Part shown: positions 8,602-17,277 of the stretch, one piece after another
Position numbering within the stretch: position 1 is the first letter of the stretch
Layout of the letters: the number at the start of each line of letters is the position of its first letter
Source of the DNA: an uncultured Prevotella sp.
Lineage (GTDB): Bacteria > Bacteroidota > Bacteroidia > Bacteroidales > Bacteroidaceae
Length of the DNA stretch: 64,000 nt
Direction of reading: 5' to 3'
Assembly (NCBI GenBank): GCA_946186115.1
Contig: CAMHLV010000002.1
Span: forward strand, 1 to 64,000
Made by a program: the position numbers and the translations under genes
The notes under the pieces: generated by a model
Database searches by the model: none
Seen by the model: only the letters and a program-made list of their open reading frames with translations
What the model was told of the DNA's origin: nothing

Positions 8602-10216
8602 GTCCGTATCTTACTTTTCTTACTATTCCGTCGGCACCTCTGACTATGACCAGTTGACCTTCAACAGGTTTCAACACACGTCGTCCTGACAGGTCATAGA
8701 CTGATTGAGAACTGAGAAAATAGAATTGATCCATTATGCTCTCAATCCCTGTTGCACCTCCCATGAAGTCGAAACTGGCAAGTCCATCTTCGGTAATAGC
8801 AATGTTTGTCAACGGCTTTCCTAACAATTTGCTGCCGCTGCTATTATTAGTGAACATCTCTGCAGCAGGCGTAGAAGAGTCGGTGAACTCATTGTTTGTC
8901 TTTTCCGTTTCTTCAGTTGGAATAAAAGGATATACCGACCCACTCAACAGGATGCTATTCAGACGTGGTGAATTCCTGTAAAGGTTATTCTGCATTGTTA
9001 TTCCCATTGCTTTAGCCTTAGCTATCCAGTCGTCATAGTTCATGTTGTCGGCAGCCACCAATGAGTATCGCGGCTGATTGGTAGTGCTATTCACCCTGTT
9101 GTTTTTCCAATCGGAGGCATCGTAATTGACATGCCATATCACAATGCCCTTACCTGGCAGGCCTAAATCCCAACCCTTCCATTGGCGGTTTTCTATCAGC
9201 AGATATTCATTATCGGTATGCTTCACCTGATATACCAATCTGGAGTCTGCTGCCGACGGCATGTCTTTTACACTGAAAGCCTCGGTGAGTTCAACGGGCT
9301 GCAACCAACCCAACAGCATCTTCTCAAGCGGAGAGTAGTTGGGCGGGCACCATCCATAATTGGTGAAATTGCCGCCGTCCATCAGGTCCCACTCATCTGC
9401 AACACTACCTGTCCAGTTGTTGCCTACTGGATAGATGTCGGGCAGTCCCAGACTATGGCTAAACTCATGGCAGATAGTACCTATACCGCAGGAGCGCAAC
9501 TTCCCTGCCAGCCATAGCTCAGCGCTACAGGTATAGTTGCTGATTTTCTTGCCGTCGGGCGTTGTCTGCTGTGTCATTGTGCCGGTATTGGGCCAGATGT
9601 GGCCATAGTTTTTCGAGGGATTCTTGTTGCCGCCAGGTCCGGCATAGACATAGATAACCTGCTCGATGGTGCCGTCGCCGTCCCAGTCGTATTGCGAATA
9701 GTCCGCATCAGGATAGGCCTCCAACACCTTCCGTGTGGCTTCTTCCATCTGTGTTTTGCCGTAGTTCCTGGTGTCTATCGTAGGATTGCCGTATGGCTGT
9801 GCCTTTCCGCTAACCGTTACAGGACCGTAAATATCGAAGCTGAGGTTCAGCAGCCCGCCCGACTGATCGCGGAAGTAGTCGGCCACGCATCCGGCACCCA
9901 GCCCCTCGTTATAGCCTGCCTCGTTGAATATCCGGTCGTAGGCAGCACGGGCATCCTCCCGGTGGAACACAGAGTCGGAGAAATCAAACAGCACCACCAT
10001 CTGCTTGTAGGTCTTGTTGGGATCCCAGTTGGTTCTGATGGCCGGCAACCGTCGCGATGCACGCCGTGGCCCGTTCCCGTCTTCGTTCTCGTTATCGTTA
10101 ATACCCGGTGTGCAGTCTCCCCTTCTGACATTAACCAACTCCTCCTGAGCCGTAGAGCACAGGGGGAGTAATGTCATCAGAGTAATCAGTGCGACAAATC
10201 GTATTTTCAAATTCAT
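8591..10216 (-). CDS. Secreted M6 family metalloprotease (first of pair)
   Basis: This 541-residue M6 protease is a diverged relative of the gene that follows it. The signal peptide is about residues 1-23 (LITLMTLLPLCSTAQ). The zinc motif is HEFSH at 250-254 with SLGLPDIYP. YDWDGDGTIEQVIYVYAG near 176-193 is the conserved preceding strand. The C-terminus (YDLSGRRVLKP, then GADGIVRKV) resembles type IX sorting tails. Residues about 40-48 (NDNENEDGN) are encoded by a CGTT-type simple-sequence tract, so this propeptide stretch is probably a tolerated insertion. It is the first gene of the operon. No recognisable promoter lies above it, where there is only a repeat tract and the fumarase end, so read-through from fumarase is possible. 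Confidence 0.85.
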   Translation of the reverse strand: MNLKIRFVALITLMTLLPLCSTAQEELVNVRRGDCTPGINDNENEDGNGPRRASRRLPAIRTNWDPNKTYKQMVVLFDFSDSVFHREDARAAYDRIFNEAGYNEGLGAGCVADYFRDQSGGLLNLSFDIYGPVTVSGKAQPYGNPTIDTRNYGKTQMEEATRKVLEAYPDADYSQYDWDGDGTIEQVIYVYAGPGGNKNPSKNYGHIWPNTGTMTQQTTPDGKKISNYTCSAELWLAGKLRSCGIGTICHEFSHSLGLPDIYPVGNNWTGSVADEWDLMDGGNFTNYGWCPPNYSPLEKMLLGWLQPVELTEAFSVKDMPSAADSRLVYQVKHTDNEYLLIENRQWKGWDLGLPGKGIVIWHVNYDASDWKNNRVNSTTNQPRYSLVAADNMNYDDWIAKAKAMGITMQNNLYRNSPRLNSILLSGSVYPFIPTEETEKTNNEFTDSSTPAAEMFTNNSSGSKLLGKPLTNIAITEDGLASFDFMGGATGIESIMDQFYFLSSQSVYDLSGRRVLKPVEGQLVIVRGADGIVRKVRYGREK

Positions 10217-10300
10217 TTTCGTCTTCGTCTTCGTTTTTCGTTTTCGTTTTCGTTAACGTTAACGTTTTTCGTTTTCGTTATCGTTTTCGTTAACGTTATC
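10216..10300. repeat. CGTTTTCG/TTAACG simple-sequence tract between fumarase and M6 operon
   Basis: The whole gap is built of degenerate 6-base units (CGTTTT, CGTTAA, CGTCTT), including several TTAACG steps. It touches the first codons of the M6 gene and the fumarase stop codon. Similar tracts lie at 6197-6240, 10078-10101, 38888-38935 and 50880-50948. Confidence 0.75.
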
Positions 10301-11945
10301 GTCCACACGGTGCCCAGGGCTTCAGCTGCTTGAAGAAGTCGTTGCCCTTGTCGTCAACCAGAATGAAGGCGGGGAAGTCTTCAACGTCAATCTTCCAGAT
10401 AGCCTCCATACCCAGCTCGGGATACTCCACGCACTCGATGCTCTTGATGCTCGACTGGCTGAGCACAGCAGCCACGCCGCCGATGGTTCCCAGATAGAAG
10501 CCACCATGCTTTTGGCAGGCCTGCGTAACCACATCGCTGCGGTTACCCTTGGCAATCATCACCAATGAAGCGCCGTTGGACTGGAACTCGTCCACATAGG
10601 GATCCATGCGGTTGGCCGTCGTCGGACCCATAGAGCCACAGGGGTATCCCTCTGGGGTCTTAGCCGGTCCGGCATAGAGCACAGGATATTTCTTGAAGTA
10701 GTCGGGCATGCCCTCGCCGGCGTCCAGACGGGCTTTCAGCTTTGCATGAGCGATGTCGCGGGCCACAATGATAGTACCCTTCAGGTTCACACGGGTGCTG
10801 ACAGGATACTTCGACAGTTCCTTGCGAACGGCATCGATACCCTGGTTCAGGTCAATCTCGATGCTGTTGGCACCCTCGCCGGCCTTGGCATACTCGGCAG
10901 GAATCAGTTCCGACGGATTAGAGTCCATCTTCTCCAGCCAGATACCGTCGCGGTTGATCTTTGCCTTGATATTACGGTCGGCCGAGCAGCTGACACCCAT
11001 ACCGATGGGGCACGAAGCACCATGGCGAGGCAGACGGATGACGCGGATATCGTGGGCCAGAGCCTTGCCGCCGAACTGTGCACCAAGACCAATCTTGTGA
11101 GCCTCTTCCAACAGCTTGTTCTCGAGGTCGATGTCGCGGAATGCACGTCCCGTCTCGTCGCCCGTGGTGGGCAGACCGTCGTAGTACTTGATGCTGGCCA
11201 ACTTCACCGTCAGCAGGTTCTTCTCTGCCGAGGTACCGCCGATGACGAAGGCGATGTGATATGGCGGACAGGCGGCTGTACCCAGAGACTTCATCTTCTC
11301 AACCAGGAAAGGCAGCAGCGTGCCCTCATTCTGGATGGTAGCCTTGGTCATGGGGTAGAAATATGTCTTGTTGGCAGAGCCGCCACCCTTGGCAACCATG
11401 ACGAACTTATATTCAGCACCCTCAGTGGCCTCGATATCTATCTGTGCAGGCAGGTTGCAGCGGGTATTCACCTCGTCGTACATATTGAGCGGGGCATTCT
11501 GCGAGTAGCGCAGGTTATCTTGAGTGAACGTGTTATAGACGCCACGGCTCAGAGCCTCTTCATCCTCAAAGCCAGTCCACACCTGCTGACCTTTCTCACC
11601 GTGGATGATGGCCGTGCCAGTGTCCTGGCAGAACGGCAGGATGCCACGTGCGGCGACCTCGGCATTGCGCAAGAACTGCAGAGCCACATACTTATCGTTC
11701 TCCGAAGCCTCTGGGTCGTTCAGGATGGCGGCCACCTGCAGGTTATGCTCGCGGCGCAGCATGAACTCCACATCGTGGAAAGCCTGCTGAGCAAGCAGTG
11801 TCAGAGCCTCCTTCGATACCTTCACAATTTCCTTGCCTTCAAACTCGCCAATGCTAATGCCGTCTTTCGAAAGCAATCTGTACTCGGTCTTGTCCTCGCC
11901 CACCTGGAACATCGGGGCATACTTAAAATCTACTACCTTAGCCAT
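10296..11945 (-). CDS. Fumarate hydratase class I (iron-sulfur type)
   Basis: This oxygen-sensitive enzyme interconverts fumarate and malate, and in Bacteroidales serves the reductive branch to succinate. The 549 residues comprise the N-terminal tartrate/fumarase alpha domain (to about 350) and the beta domain, fused as in the single-chain FumA/FumB type. Cluster-ligand cysteines are visible in LPFCQDTGT, in [11 protein letters not shown] and in [17 protein letters not shown]-like [15 protein letters not shown] and [20 protein letters not shown] mark the beta domain. The start ATG at 11945 is about 80 bases below a -7 box. It stands alone and ends in the repeat tract before the M6 operon, with no obvious terminator. 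Confidence 0.95.
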   Translation of the reverse strand: MAKVVDFKYAPMFQVGEDKTEYRLLSKDGISIGEFEGKEIVKVSKEALTLLAQQAFHDVEFMLRREHNLQVAAILNDPEASENDKYVALQFLRNAEVAARGILPFCQDTGTAIIHGEKGQQVWTGFEDEEALSRGVYNTFTQDNLRYSQNAPLNMYDEVNTRCNLPAQIDIEATEGAEYKFVMVAKGGGSANKTYFYPMTKATIQNEGTLLPFLVEKMKSLGTAACPPYHIAFVIGGTSAEKNLLTVKLASIKYYDGLPTTGDETGRAFRDIDLENKLLEEAHKIGLGAQFGGKALAHDIRVIRLPRHGASCPIGMGVSCSADRNIKAKINRDGIWLEKMDSNPSELIPAEYAKAGEGANSIEIDLNQGIDAVRKELSKYPVSTRVNLKGTIIVARDIAHAKLKARLDAGEGMPDYFKKYPVLYAGPAKTPEGYPCGSMGPTTANRMDPYVDEFQSNGASLVMIAKGNRSDVVTQACQKHGGFYLGTIGGVAAVLSQSSIKSIECVEYPELGMEAIWKIDVEDFPAFILVDDKGNDFFKQLKPWAPCGR

Positions 11946-12023
11946 AATTGTATTTGTTTGATGTTTTTTATGAATTCTTCTTTATATTTTGCCGGACATG
12001 AGCGTTTCCGACACTTTCAAAAG

Positions 12024-12032
12024 GCAAAGGTA
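12024..12032 (-). promoter_or_regulatory. -7 box for fumarase
   Basis: The minus strand reads TACCTTTGC, an exact TAnnTTTG match, about 80 bases above the fumarase start. No TTTG sits at the -33 position, so this is a partial promoter call. Confidence 0.5.
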
Positions 12033-12150
12033 CAAAAACTTTTCTTAATATCCTCACTTTTTGGGAACATTAACGAAATTACATCTATAGTGTTTAACCA
12101 CAAATGTAAGTATAAAGTCCAAAACAGCTAAATTTCATTGCCGCAATTTC

Positions 12151-12221
12151 AGAGTGTGCCAAGGGCAAATACAGAGTGTGCCTGCCGTTGGCACACTCTG
12201 TATTTGCCCTTGGCACACTTT
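12151..12221. repeat. Long near-perfect inverted repeat (32-base arms, 7-base loop)
   Basis: The arms at 12151-12182 and 12190-12221 pair with a single mismatch near the outer end, giving about 30 continuous base pairs around the loop TGCCGTT. Within each arm the octamer GGCACACT (or its complement) occurs twice. It lies about 145 bases past the M16 stop codon and about 120 bases above the fumarase -7 box. No T-run follows on either strand, so it is not a standard terminator. A small palindromic repeat element is a reasonable alternative. Confidence 0.85.
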
Positions 12222-12365
12222 TCGAGCATTTTTACCAATGTTCGTATTTTTCATAATCACGACAGCTGATTACAGATACTTTATATAATACACATTCCTC
12301 ACTTTCCTTACTGGCAGTCAGCGTAGGAAGTGAGGGATGTGTGGATGATTTGTTGTTTGCCTATA

Positions 12366-15260
12366 TCAATACCCAAAGACTTCTTCAATGGTCAGCCGCT
12401 TGATAGGACCGATCTTCTCCAGCGACGGCATGTCGAGTTCCTTCTCGTCGCCAAGGATGACATAGCGGTAGGGCTTGCGGGTCATCTGCTGCTGCTCGAA
12501 GCGGACGATGTCGCTGAGCTGGAGCTGCTGGATGTCGCGATAGCGCTTGGCATTGAGGTCGTAGTCCAGACCCAGTCGCTGTGCGTTGATATAAGAGCTG
12601 ATGACGCCGAGCTTGGTGGTGCGCTGCGAGGCCAGCTGCTTGATGACGGCCTCCTTTGCAATGTTGAAGGCGGCCTCCGACTGCGGGATGGTATCGAGAA
12701 TCTGATGGAACTGGTTGATGCAGTCCATCATCTTGTCGTTCTGCGTGATGATGTGGGTAAAGAAGCTCTCCTTCTCGCCCTGCTTGCTGACGGGAGCATA
12801 GAGGGCATAGGCGTTATAGGCCAGTCCGCGGGCTTCGCGCAGCTCCTGGAAGACGATGCCGTTCATGCCGCCACCGAAGTATTCGTTGAAGAGCTGGACG
12901 GTAGCCACCTCGTCGGGATTGAAGTCGCGACCCTCATTGTGGTACATTCGCATGTAGATGTTCTTAGCATCGAAGGGGGCAATGACGACCTCGTTCTGAG
13001 GCGTCAGCTGCTTGGTGTAGGGCTGTCCCTCGGGCACGGCGGCCAACTTCTTGGGAGTGCGGTGGGCGCGCTTGATGACGGCAGAGAGTTCTTTCTCAGA
13101 GAGCGGGCCATAATATAATACGGTGTGCTGCATGCCGTCGAGGGCTCCCAGCAGTGCCAACAGCTGCTGCGGGTCGGCCTGACGCAACTGCTGCTCGGTC
13201 ATGTCGCCTCGGCGCATGTTGTGAGGACCATAGACGGCATAGTGGTAGAGATAGTCGAAGCAGGTGCGCTGGTCGAGTTTGGCATCTGCACGGCCCTTGA
13301 GCACGAGATCGACATACTGCTCATACGACTCTGGAGTGGCCTTGGCATGGTGCAGCACATTCTCCAACAGCTGCAATGCCTCTGTCATGTTCTCGCTGAG
13401 TCCCGACAGGGTGATGTTCAGGTTGTCGCCGTTGACGTTGACGCTGTAGTTGCAAGCCAGCTTATAGAACTGCTGCTTAACCTGTGCGGCAGTCAGCTTG
13501 TCGGTGCCTACATAATCCAGATAGTTGGCAGCCACATCGTAGCGGTTGTCGTCCTCATGGCCGAACTCATAGCGGAACACCAGCGTAAAGAGGCCGTCGT
13601 CAACATTATGCTTGTAAAGAAGAGGTAAGCCCTTCTTCACCTCGCCCTTAGTGAGGTCGCGGCTGTAATCGACGAACTGCGGCTGGATGGGCTCCACACG
13701 CGACTGCTGGATTTCCTTTACAAACAGGCTCACCATGTCGCGGTTGGTGGGAATAGGCGTGATGGCAGGCTTGTCAATCTTCTTCTGGAGGGTATCAACG
13801 CCCTGCTTCTTATATACCACGGCATAGCCATCAGTGAAGTAGCGGCGGGCAAAATCGACAATCTGCTGCTTGGTCATGCCAGAGAGACGGTCAATCTGAC
13901 TGACATGCTGCTGCCACGTCTCGCCGTTGATGAATGCGCTCATGTGGTTGCGTACCCGCCACTGGTTGTTGTCGAGGGCACGCTGATAGCTGAGCTTCTT
14001 GTTGTTGATGACTGACGACAGCAGGTCGTCAGAGAAATTGCCCTGCTTCAGATTCTCCAGCTCGCCCATCATGAGGTCTTTCACCTCCTGAAGCGACTGG
14101 CCGGGCTTGGGCATGCCAATCATAAGGAATGCCGAATGGTCCTGCTGGGTCTGAATGCCAGCCTGTGCCACCTGAACACGCATGTCCTGGTTGAGGTTGA
14201 GGTCGAAGATACCGGCCTTGCCGTTCGACAGCAGGTCCTCGATGACCTCCAGCGTGTCGCACTGCAGGTCGCTGGCCTTCTTGGCCAGCCAACCCACCCA
14301 TACCTGGTCGGCCTGCTGACCGACAATGGTGGTGTCAGACGGGGCCGTCAGCGGGCGCTGTGCAGGGAACTCGGGCTGACGCACATCGGCACCGGGCTTC
14401 CACTGTCCGAAGTAGCGCTCGATGGTGCTCACCACCTGGTCGGGGTCAAAGTCGCCGGCCATACAGATGGCCACATTGTTGGGCACATACCATTTATTGA
14501 AGTAATTCTTGATATTGGTGATGCTGGGGTTCTTCAGGTGCTCCTGCGTACCGATGGTGGTCTGCGTGCCATAAGGGTGAGTGGGTGTCAGTTTCTTGCC
14601 CAAAGCCTGCCATATCTTGTCACCGTCGTCGGTCAGATAGATGTTATACTCCTCATAGACAGCCTCCAGTTCGGTATGGAAACCGCGTATCACCATGTGC
14701 TGGAAGCGGTCAGCCTGTATCTTGGCCCAGTTCTCTATCTCGTTGGAGGGGATGTCCTCGGTGTAGCAGGTGACGTCGTTCGAGGTGAAGGCGTTGGTAC
14801 CCTGTGCACCAATGGCGGCCATCAGCTTATCATACTCATTGGGAATGAAGTATTGGGCAGCCACCTGGCTCACAGAGTCAATCCCGTGGTAGGCCTGGCG
14901 GCGCTCCTCTGGGTCGGTGAGACGGCGATATGCCTCATAGCGCTGCTCAATCTCGTCAAGCAGAGGTGACTCGGCAGCGTAGTTGCTGGTACCGAACTGC
15001 TGAGAGCCCTTGAACATAAGGTGCTCCAAATAGTGTGCCAGTCCCGTGGTCTCGGCAGGGTCGTTCTTCGAACCAGTACGCACGGCGATAAACGTCTGGA
15101 TGCGGGGCTTCTCCTTGTTGACACTCAGATACACCTTCAAACCATTGTCCAGGGTGTAGATACGCGTTTTCGTCAGGTCACCCTGTACCGTCTCGTAGTC
15201 ACGAGCCGATAAAGGCAAAAAGGTAAGAAGGTAAAAAAGTAAAACACTAAAATACTTCAT
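12366..15260 (-). CDS. M16 family zinc metalloprotease (tandem two-copy, pitrilysin/insulinase-like)
   Basis: This is a 964-residue predicted periplasmic or surface peptidase. The inverted zinc motif HYLEH sits near residues 77-81, with the downstream acidic ligand in TELEAVYEEYN near 155. The peptidase domain is followed by M16_C domains and a second, inactive M16 unit (RREAR-like LREARGLAYNAYALYAP near 800), the usual architecture. The signal peptide (to about residue 19, SVLLFYLLTFLPLSA) is encoded partly by a GGTAAAAAG-type tract at 15210-15252. Upstream the gap to DUF4954 is 86 bases and is a repeat tract, so co-transcription with DUF4954 and HflX is possible. No promoter was seen. The substrate is unknown. 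Confidence 0.92.
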   Translation of the reverse strand: MKYFSVLLFYLLTFLPLSARDYETVQGDLTKTRIYTLDNGLKVYLSVNKEKPRIQTFIAVRTGSKNDPAETTGLAHYLEHLMFKGSQQFGTSNYAAESPLLDEIEQRYEAYRRLTDPEERRQAYHGIDSVSQVAAQYFIPNEYDKLMAAIGAQGTNAFTSNDVTCYTEDIPSNEIENWAKIQADRFQHMVIRGFHTELEAVYEEYNIYLTDDGDKIWQALGKKLTPTHPYGTQTTIGTQEHLKNPSITNIKNYFNKWYVPNNVAICMAGDFDPDQVVSTIERYFGQWKPGADVRQPEFPAQRPLTAPSDTTIVGQQADQVWVGWLAKKASDLQCDTLEVIEDLLSNGKAGIFDLNLNQDMRVQVAQAGIQTQQDHSAFLMIGMPKPGQSLQEVKDLMMGELENLKQGNFSDDLLSSVINNKKLSYQRALDNNQWRVRNHMSAFINGETWQQHVSQIDRLSGMTKQQIVDFARRYFTDGYAVVYKKQGVDTLQKKIDKPAITPIPTNRDMVSLFVKEIQQSRVEPIQPQFVDYSRDLTKGEVKKGLPLLYKHNVDDGLFTLVFRYEFGHEDDNRYDVAANYLDYVGTDKLTAAQVKQQFYKLACNYSVNVNGDNLNITLSGLSENMTEALQLLENVLHHAKATPESYEQYVDLVLKGRADAKLDQRTCFDYLYHYAVYGPHNMRRGDMTEQQLRQADPQQLLALLGALDGMQHTVLYYGPLSEKELSAVIKRAHRTPKKLAAVPEGQPYTKQLTPQNEVVIAPFDAKNIYMRMYHNEGRDFNPDEVATVQLFNEYFGGGMNGIVFQELREARGLAYNAYALYAPVSKQGEKESFFTHIITQNDKMMDCINQFHQILDTIPQSEAAFNIAKEAVIKQLASQRTTKLGVISSYINAQRLGLDYDLNAKRYRDIQQLQLSDIVRFEQQQMTRKPYRYVILGDEKELDMPSLEKIGPIKRLTIEEVFGY
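15210..15252. repeat. GGTAAAAAG tract coding the M16 signal-peptide core
   Basis: Units AAGGCAAAA, AGGTAAG and AGGTAAAAAAG lie in the first codons of the M16 gene and translate on the minus strand as LLFYLLTFLPL. Confidence 0.7.
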
Positions 15261-15282
15261 AATACAATATTTAATTATCGAT

Positions 15283-15345
15283 TCTTGTAAAACTTCAACT
15301 CTTCAATTCTTCAACTCTTCAATTCTTCAATTCTTCAACACTTCC
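15283..15345. repeat. TTCAA(T/C)TC tandem tract upstream of the M16 gene
   Basis: Degenerate 8-base units (TTCAACTC, TTCAATTC) repeat at least six times in the gap between the DUF4954 stop and the M16 start. A related run is at 43386-43440 before luxS. Confidence 0.75.
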
Positions 15346-15346
15346 T

Positions 15347-17200
15347 TCAATCTTCGTAATCAACCTCATGGTCGAGTTTTGAGATAAAATCGTCGAAGAC
15401 TTCCTGATCAACGTCGCCCATCTCGAATTCCTTCTGAGCATCCTTGCGGATTTCGGCTATCCAGGCACGGCGTGCCTTAACATAGTCCTCGCGGATGCGC
15501 TGCATGGACTGTTCCGTAAGCATGTCGATGCCATAATAGTCGAGAATCAGCTTATAGGTCCATGCCCACTGGTATTCGCGGTAGTGGTCGTTGATGTCGT
15601 AGAAACGCTGCAGTACGTCCTTGATGCTCTCGATGCTACCCTTCTTGATGTCGTCGAGCAGGCGCTGCTCCTCGCTGGCAGGCAGCAGCAGACCTGAGAG
15701 GTCGTTCCACTGGCCTTCGCCAATCGTTGACGTCGGTTTACCGAGGAAGCCGCCCTTGACGGCACGCTTCAGCACGGCACCCATGTAGATGCGCAGGGCA
15801 ATGTCGTAGTACTTGATACCTTTACGCAGCGATGAGGCATTGATGATATACTCGTGGTAATTGTAGCTCGACACGTTGTCGCCGCCAGCCTGACGCAGGG
15901 CTTCAAGAATCTTCTTGCCCTGAACAATCTCGCCGACAGTGAAAGGTGAGAGCCAGTCGAAGTTGATGATGCTCTTGCGGCTGCTGGCTGCTCGTTTGTC
16001 GCGCTTGGGCCATTTCTTGATGTCGCGGTAGAGGCCCACCGTGGTGATGTTACGGCCAGGCACAATATACATGGTCTCGCCGTAGGCCATCAGGTAGGCA
16101 AAGGGCAGACAGCGCATGTCGGGATGGTTCATCAGCTTGCCGAAGCAGACACTGAATGCACCTATCTTGGCGGGCATAAGCACATAGGCTCCCGAGGCCG
16201 TTTTCGTGCCGCGCTCCAGTGTGCCGTAGTGCAGCGGACCCATCTTGTAGGCATGATTTGAGAAGTTGGTGTTAGAACCGGCATTGTAGAACGAGAACTC
16301 GCCGCCGATGAGCAGGCTCGACTTGTGGTGACTGGCCGAGAAGGGTCCGCAGAAGGCGGCACAAGCCTCGCCATTGGCCATATATGAGTTGGCGAAGAAC
16401 ACACTGGCCTCAGCGGTGAAGCCGTTGGTAATCTGACAGGCCTCGCCCACGAAGCAGTCCTGCATCTTCACCGAGTTGGTGATGCTGCAGCCATTGCAGA
16501 TGATAGAGTTCTCGCAGATGACTCCCGTCCCGATGAATACCGAGTCGTCCTTCGACGACAGGATGGTACAGTCGCTCAGACGGGCAGCACCATTTATTTC
16601 GCAGTCGTCGCGAACAACGGTATTTGTAATCTCCTTCGAGTTGATAATCTTCACGCCATTGCCCAGCGTACCGCGCTCGGGCTGGGTGAAGCGTATCTCC
16701 TCATTGATAAGTCGGGTGATGCAATCCTTCAGCTGGCGGTCCTTGAAGTATTTCACCATGAATGCTGCCAGCTGCGAGTTCAGGTCGCGGAAGAGGATAA
16801 GGTTGCCGTCACCCATCTCGTTGAGGACACTAATCTGGTGACCCTCGCCATAGGTAGCACCCTCAGTTGTCTCCATCGTCGAGATGTTAGATATATAACA
16901 GTCGTCGCCGATAGTATAGTTGTTGATGAAGTTGCCCACTTTCTCGATGAGGCAGTTGTCGCCAACAGTGACGTTGCGCAGTGTGGCGTCGTTGATGCCG
17001 GAATGTTTGGTAAAGCCCTTGGTCACCTCCACCTGCTTCTCAAACTTACCAAGGCGGATGTCACCATAGAATATCACTCGGTGGAATCCATAGGGCGAAA
17101 AGGCTTCGTCAACTTTTACACGTTCCCAGTTTTCGGCCCAACAGCTGTTGCTCTCGAGCACATTAATCTCCTCTTGTGTCAGATTTCTGTAGTTCTTCAT
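15347..17200 (-). CDS. DUF4954 family protein with left-handed beta-helix
   Basis: This is a 617-residue conserved Bacteroidota protein. Residues about 60-330 are rich in hexapeptide-like turns (TVGDNCLIEKVGNFI, TIGDDCYIS, VFIGTGVICENSIIC), which form a left-handed beta-helix as in sugar-nucleotide acyltransferases and pyrophosphorylase tails. The C-terminal 200 residues are helical (EYQWAWTYKLILDYYGID). I recognise it as the DUF4954 type, whose function is not established. A role in nucleotide-sugar or acyl transfer is suggested only by the fold. There is no signal peptide, so it is cytoplasmic. It lies 77 bases after hflX in the same direction. Confidence 0.85.
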   Translation of the reverse strand: MKNYRNLTQEEINVLESNSCWAENWERVKVDEAFSPYGFHRVIFYGDIRLGKFEKQVEVTKGFTKHSGINDATLRNVTVGDNCLIEKVGNFINNYTIGDDCYISNISTMETTEGATYGEGHQISVLNEMGDGNLILFRDLNSQLAAFMVKYFKDRQLKDCITRLINEEIRFTQPERGTLGNGVKIINSKEITNTVVRDDCEINGAARLSDCTILSSKDDSVFIGTGVICENSIICNGCSITNSVKMQDCFVGEACQITNGFTAEASVFFANSYMANGEACAAFCGPFSASHHKSSLLIGGEFSFYNAGSNTNFSNHAYKMGPLHYGTLERGTKTASGAYVLMPAKIGAFSVCFGKLMNHPDMRCLPFAYLMAYGETMYIVPGRNITTVGLYRDIKKWPKRDKRAASSRKSIINFDWLSPFTVGEIVQGKKILEALRQAGGDNVSSYNYHEYIINASSLRKGIKYYDIALRIYMGAVLKRAVKGGFLGKPTSTIGEGQWNDLSGLLLPASEEQRLLDDIKKGSIESIKDVLQRFYDINDHYREYQWAWTYKLILDYYGIDMLTEQSMQRIREDYVKARRAWIAEIRKDAQKEFEMGDVDQEVFDDFISKLDHEVDYED

Positions 17201-17277
17201 ATCTTTTTCTGTTTTTTATTTTTCTATTCATCGAGCCTGCTTGCGCATGAAACAACTCAAGAAGGCTCTGCTGCCGC

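Larger units (their letters stand above)
11946..12365. other. 420-base gap: fumarase promoter plus a large hairpin
   Basis: The gap lies between the fumarase start and the M16 stop. It holds the fumarase -7 box (12024-12032), AT-rich leader sequence, and the long inverted repeat at 12151-12221. The rest (12222-12365) shows no coding potential or recognisable RNA. Confidence 0.7.

Noticed and set aside
10746..12131. Plus-strand open frame of 461 codons
   Set aside because: It is antisense to class I fumarase, whose motifs are complete on the other strand.
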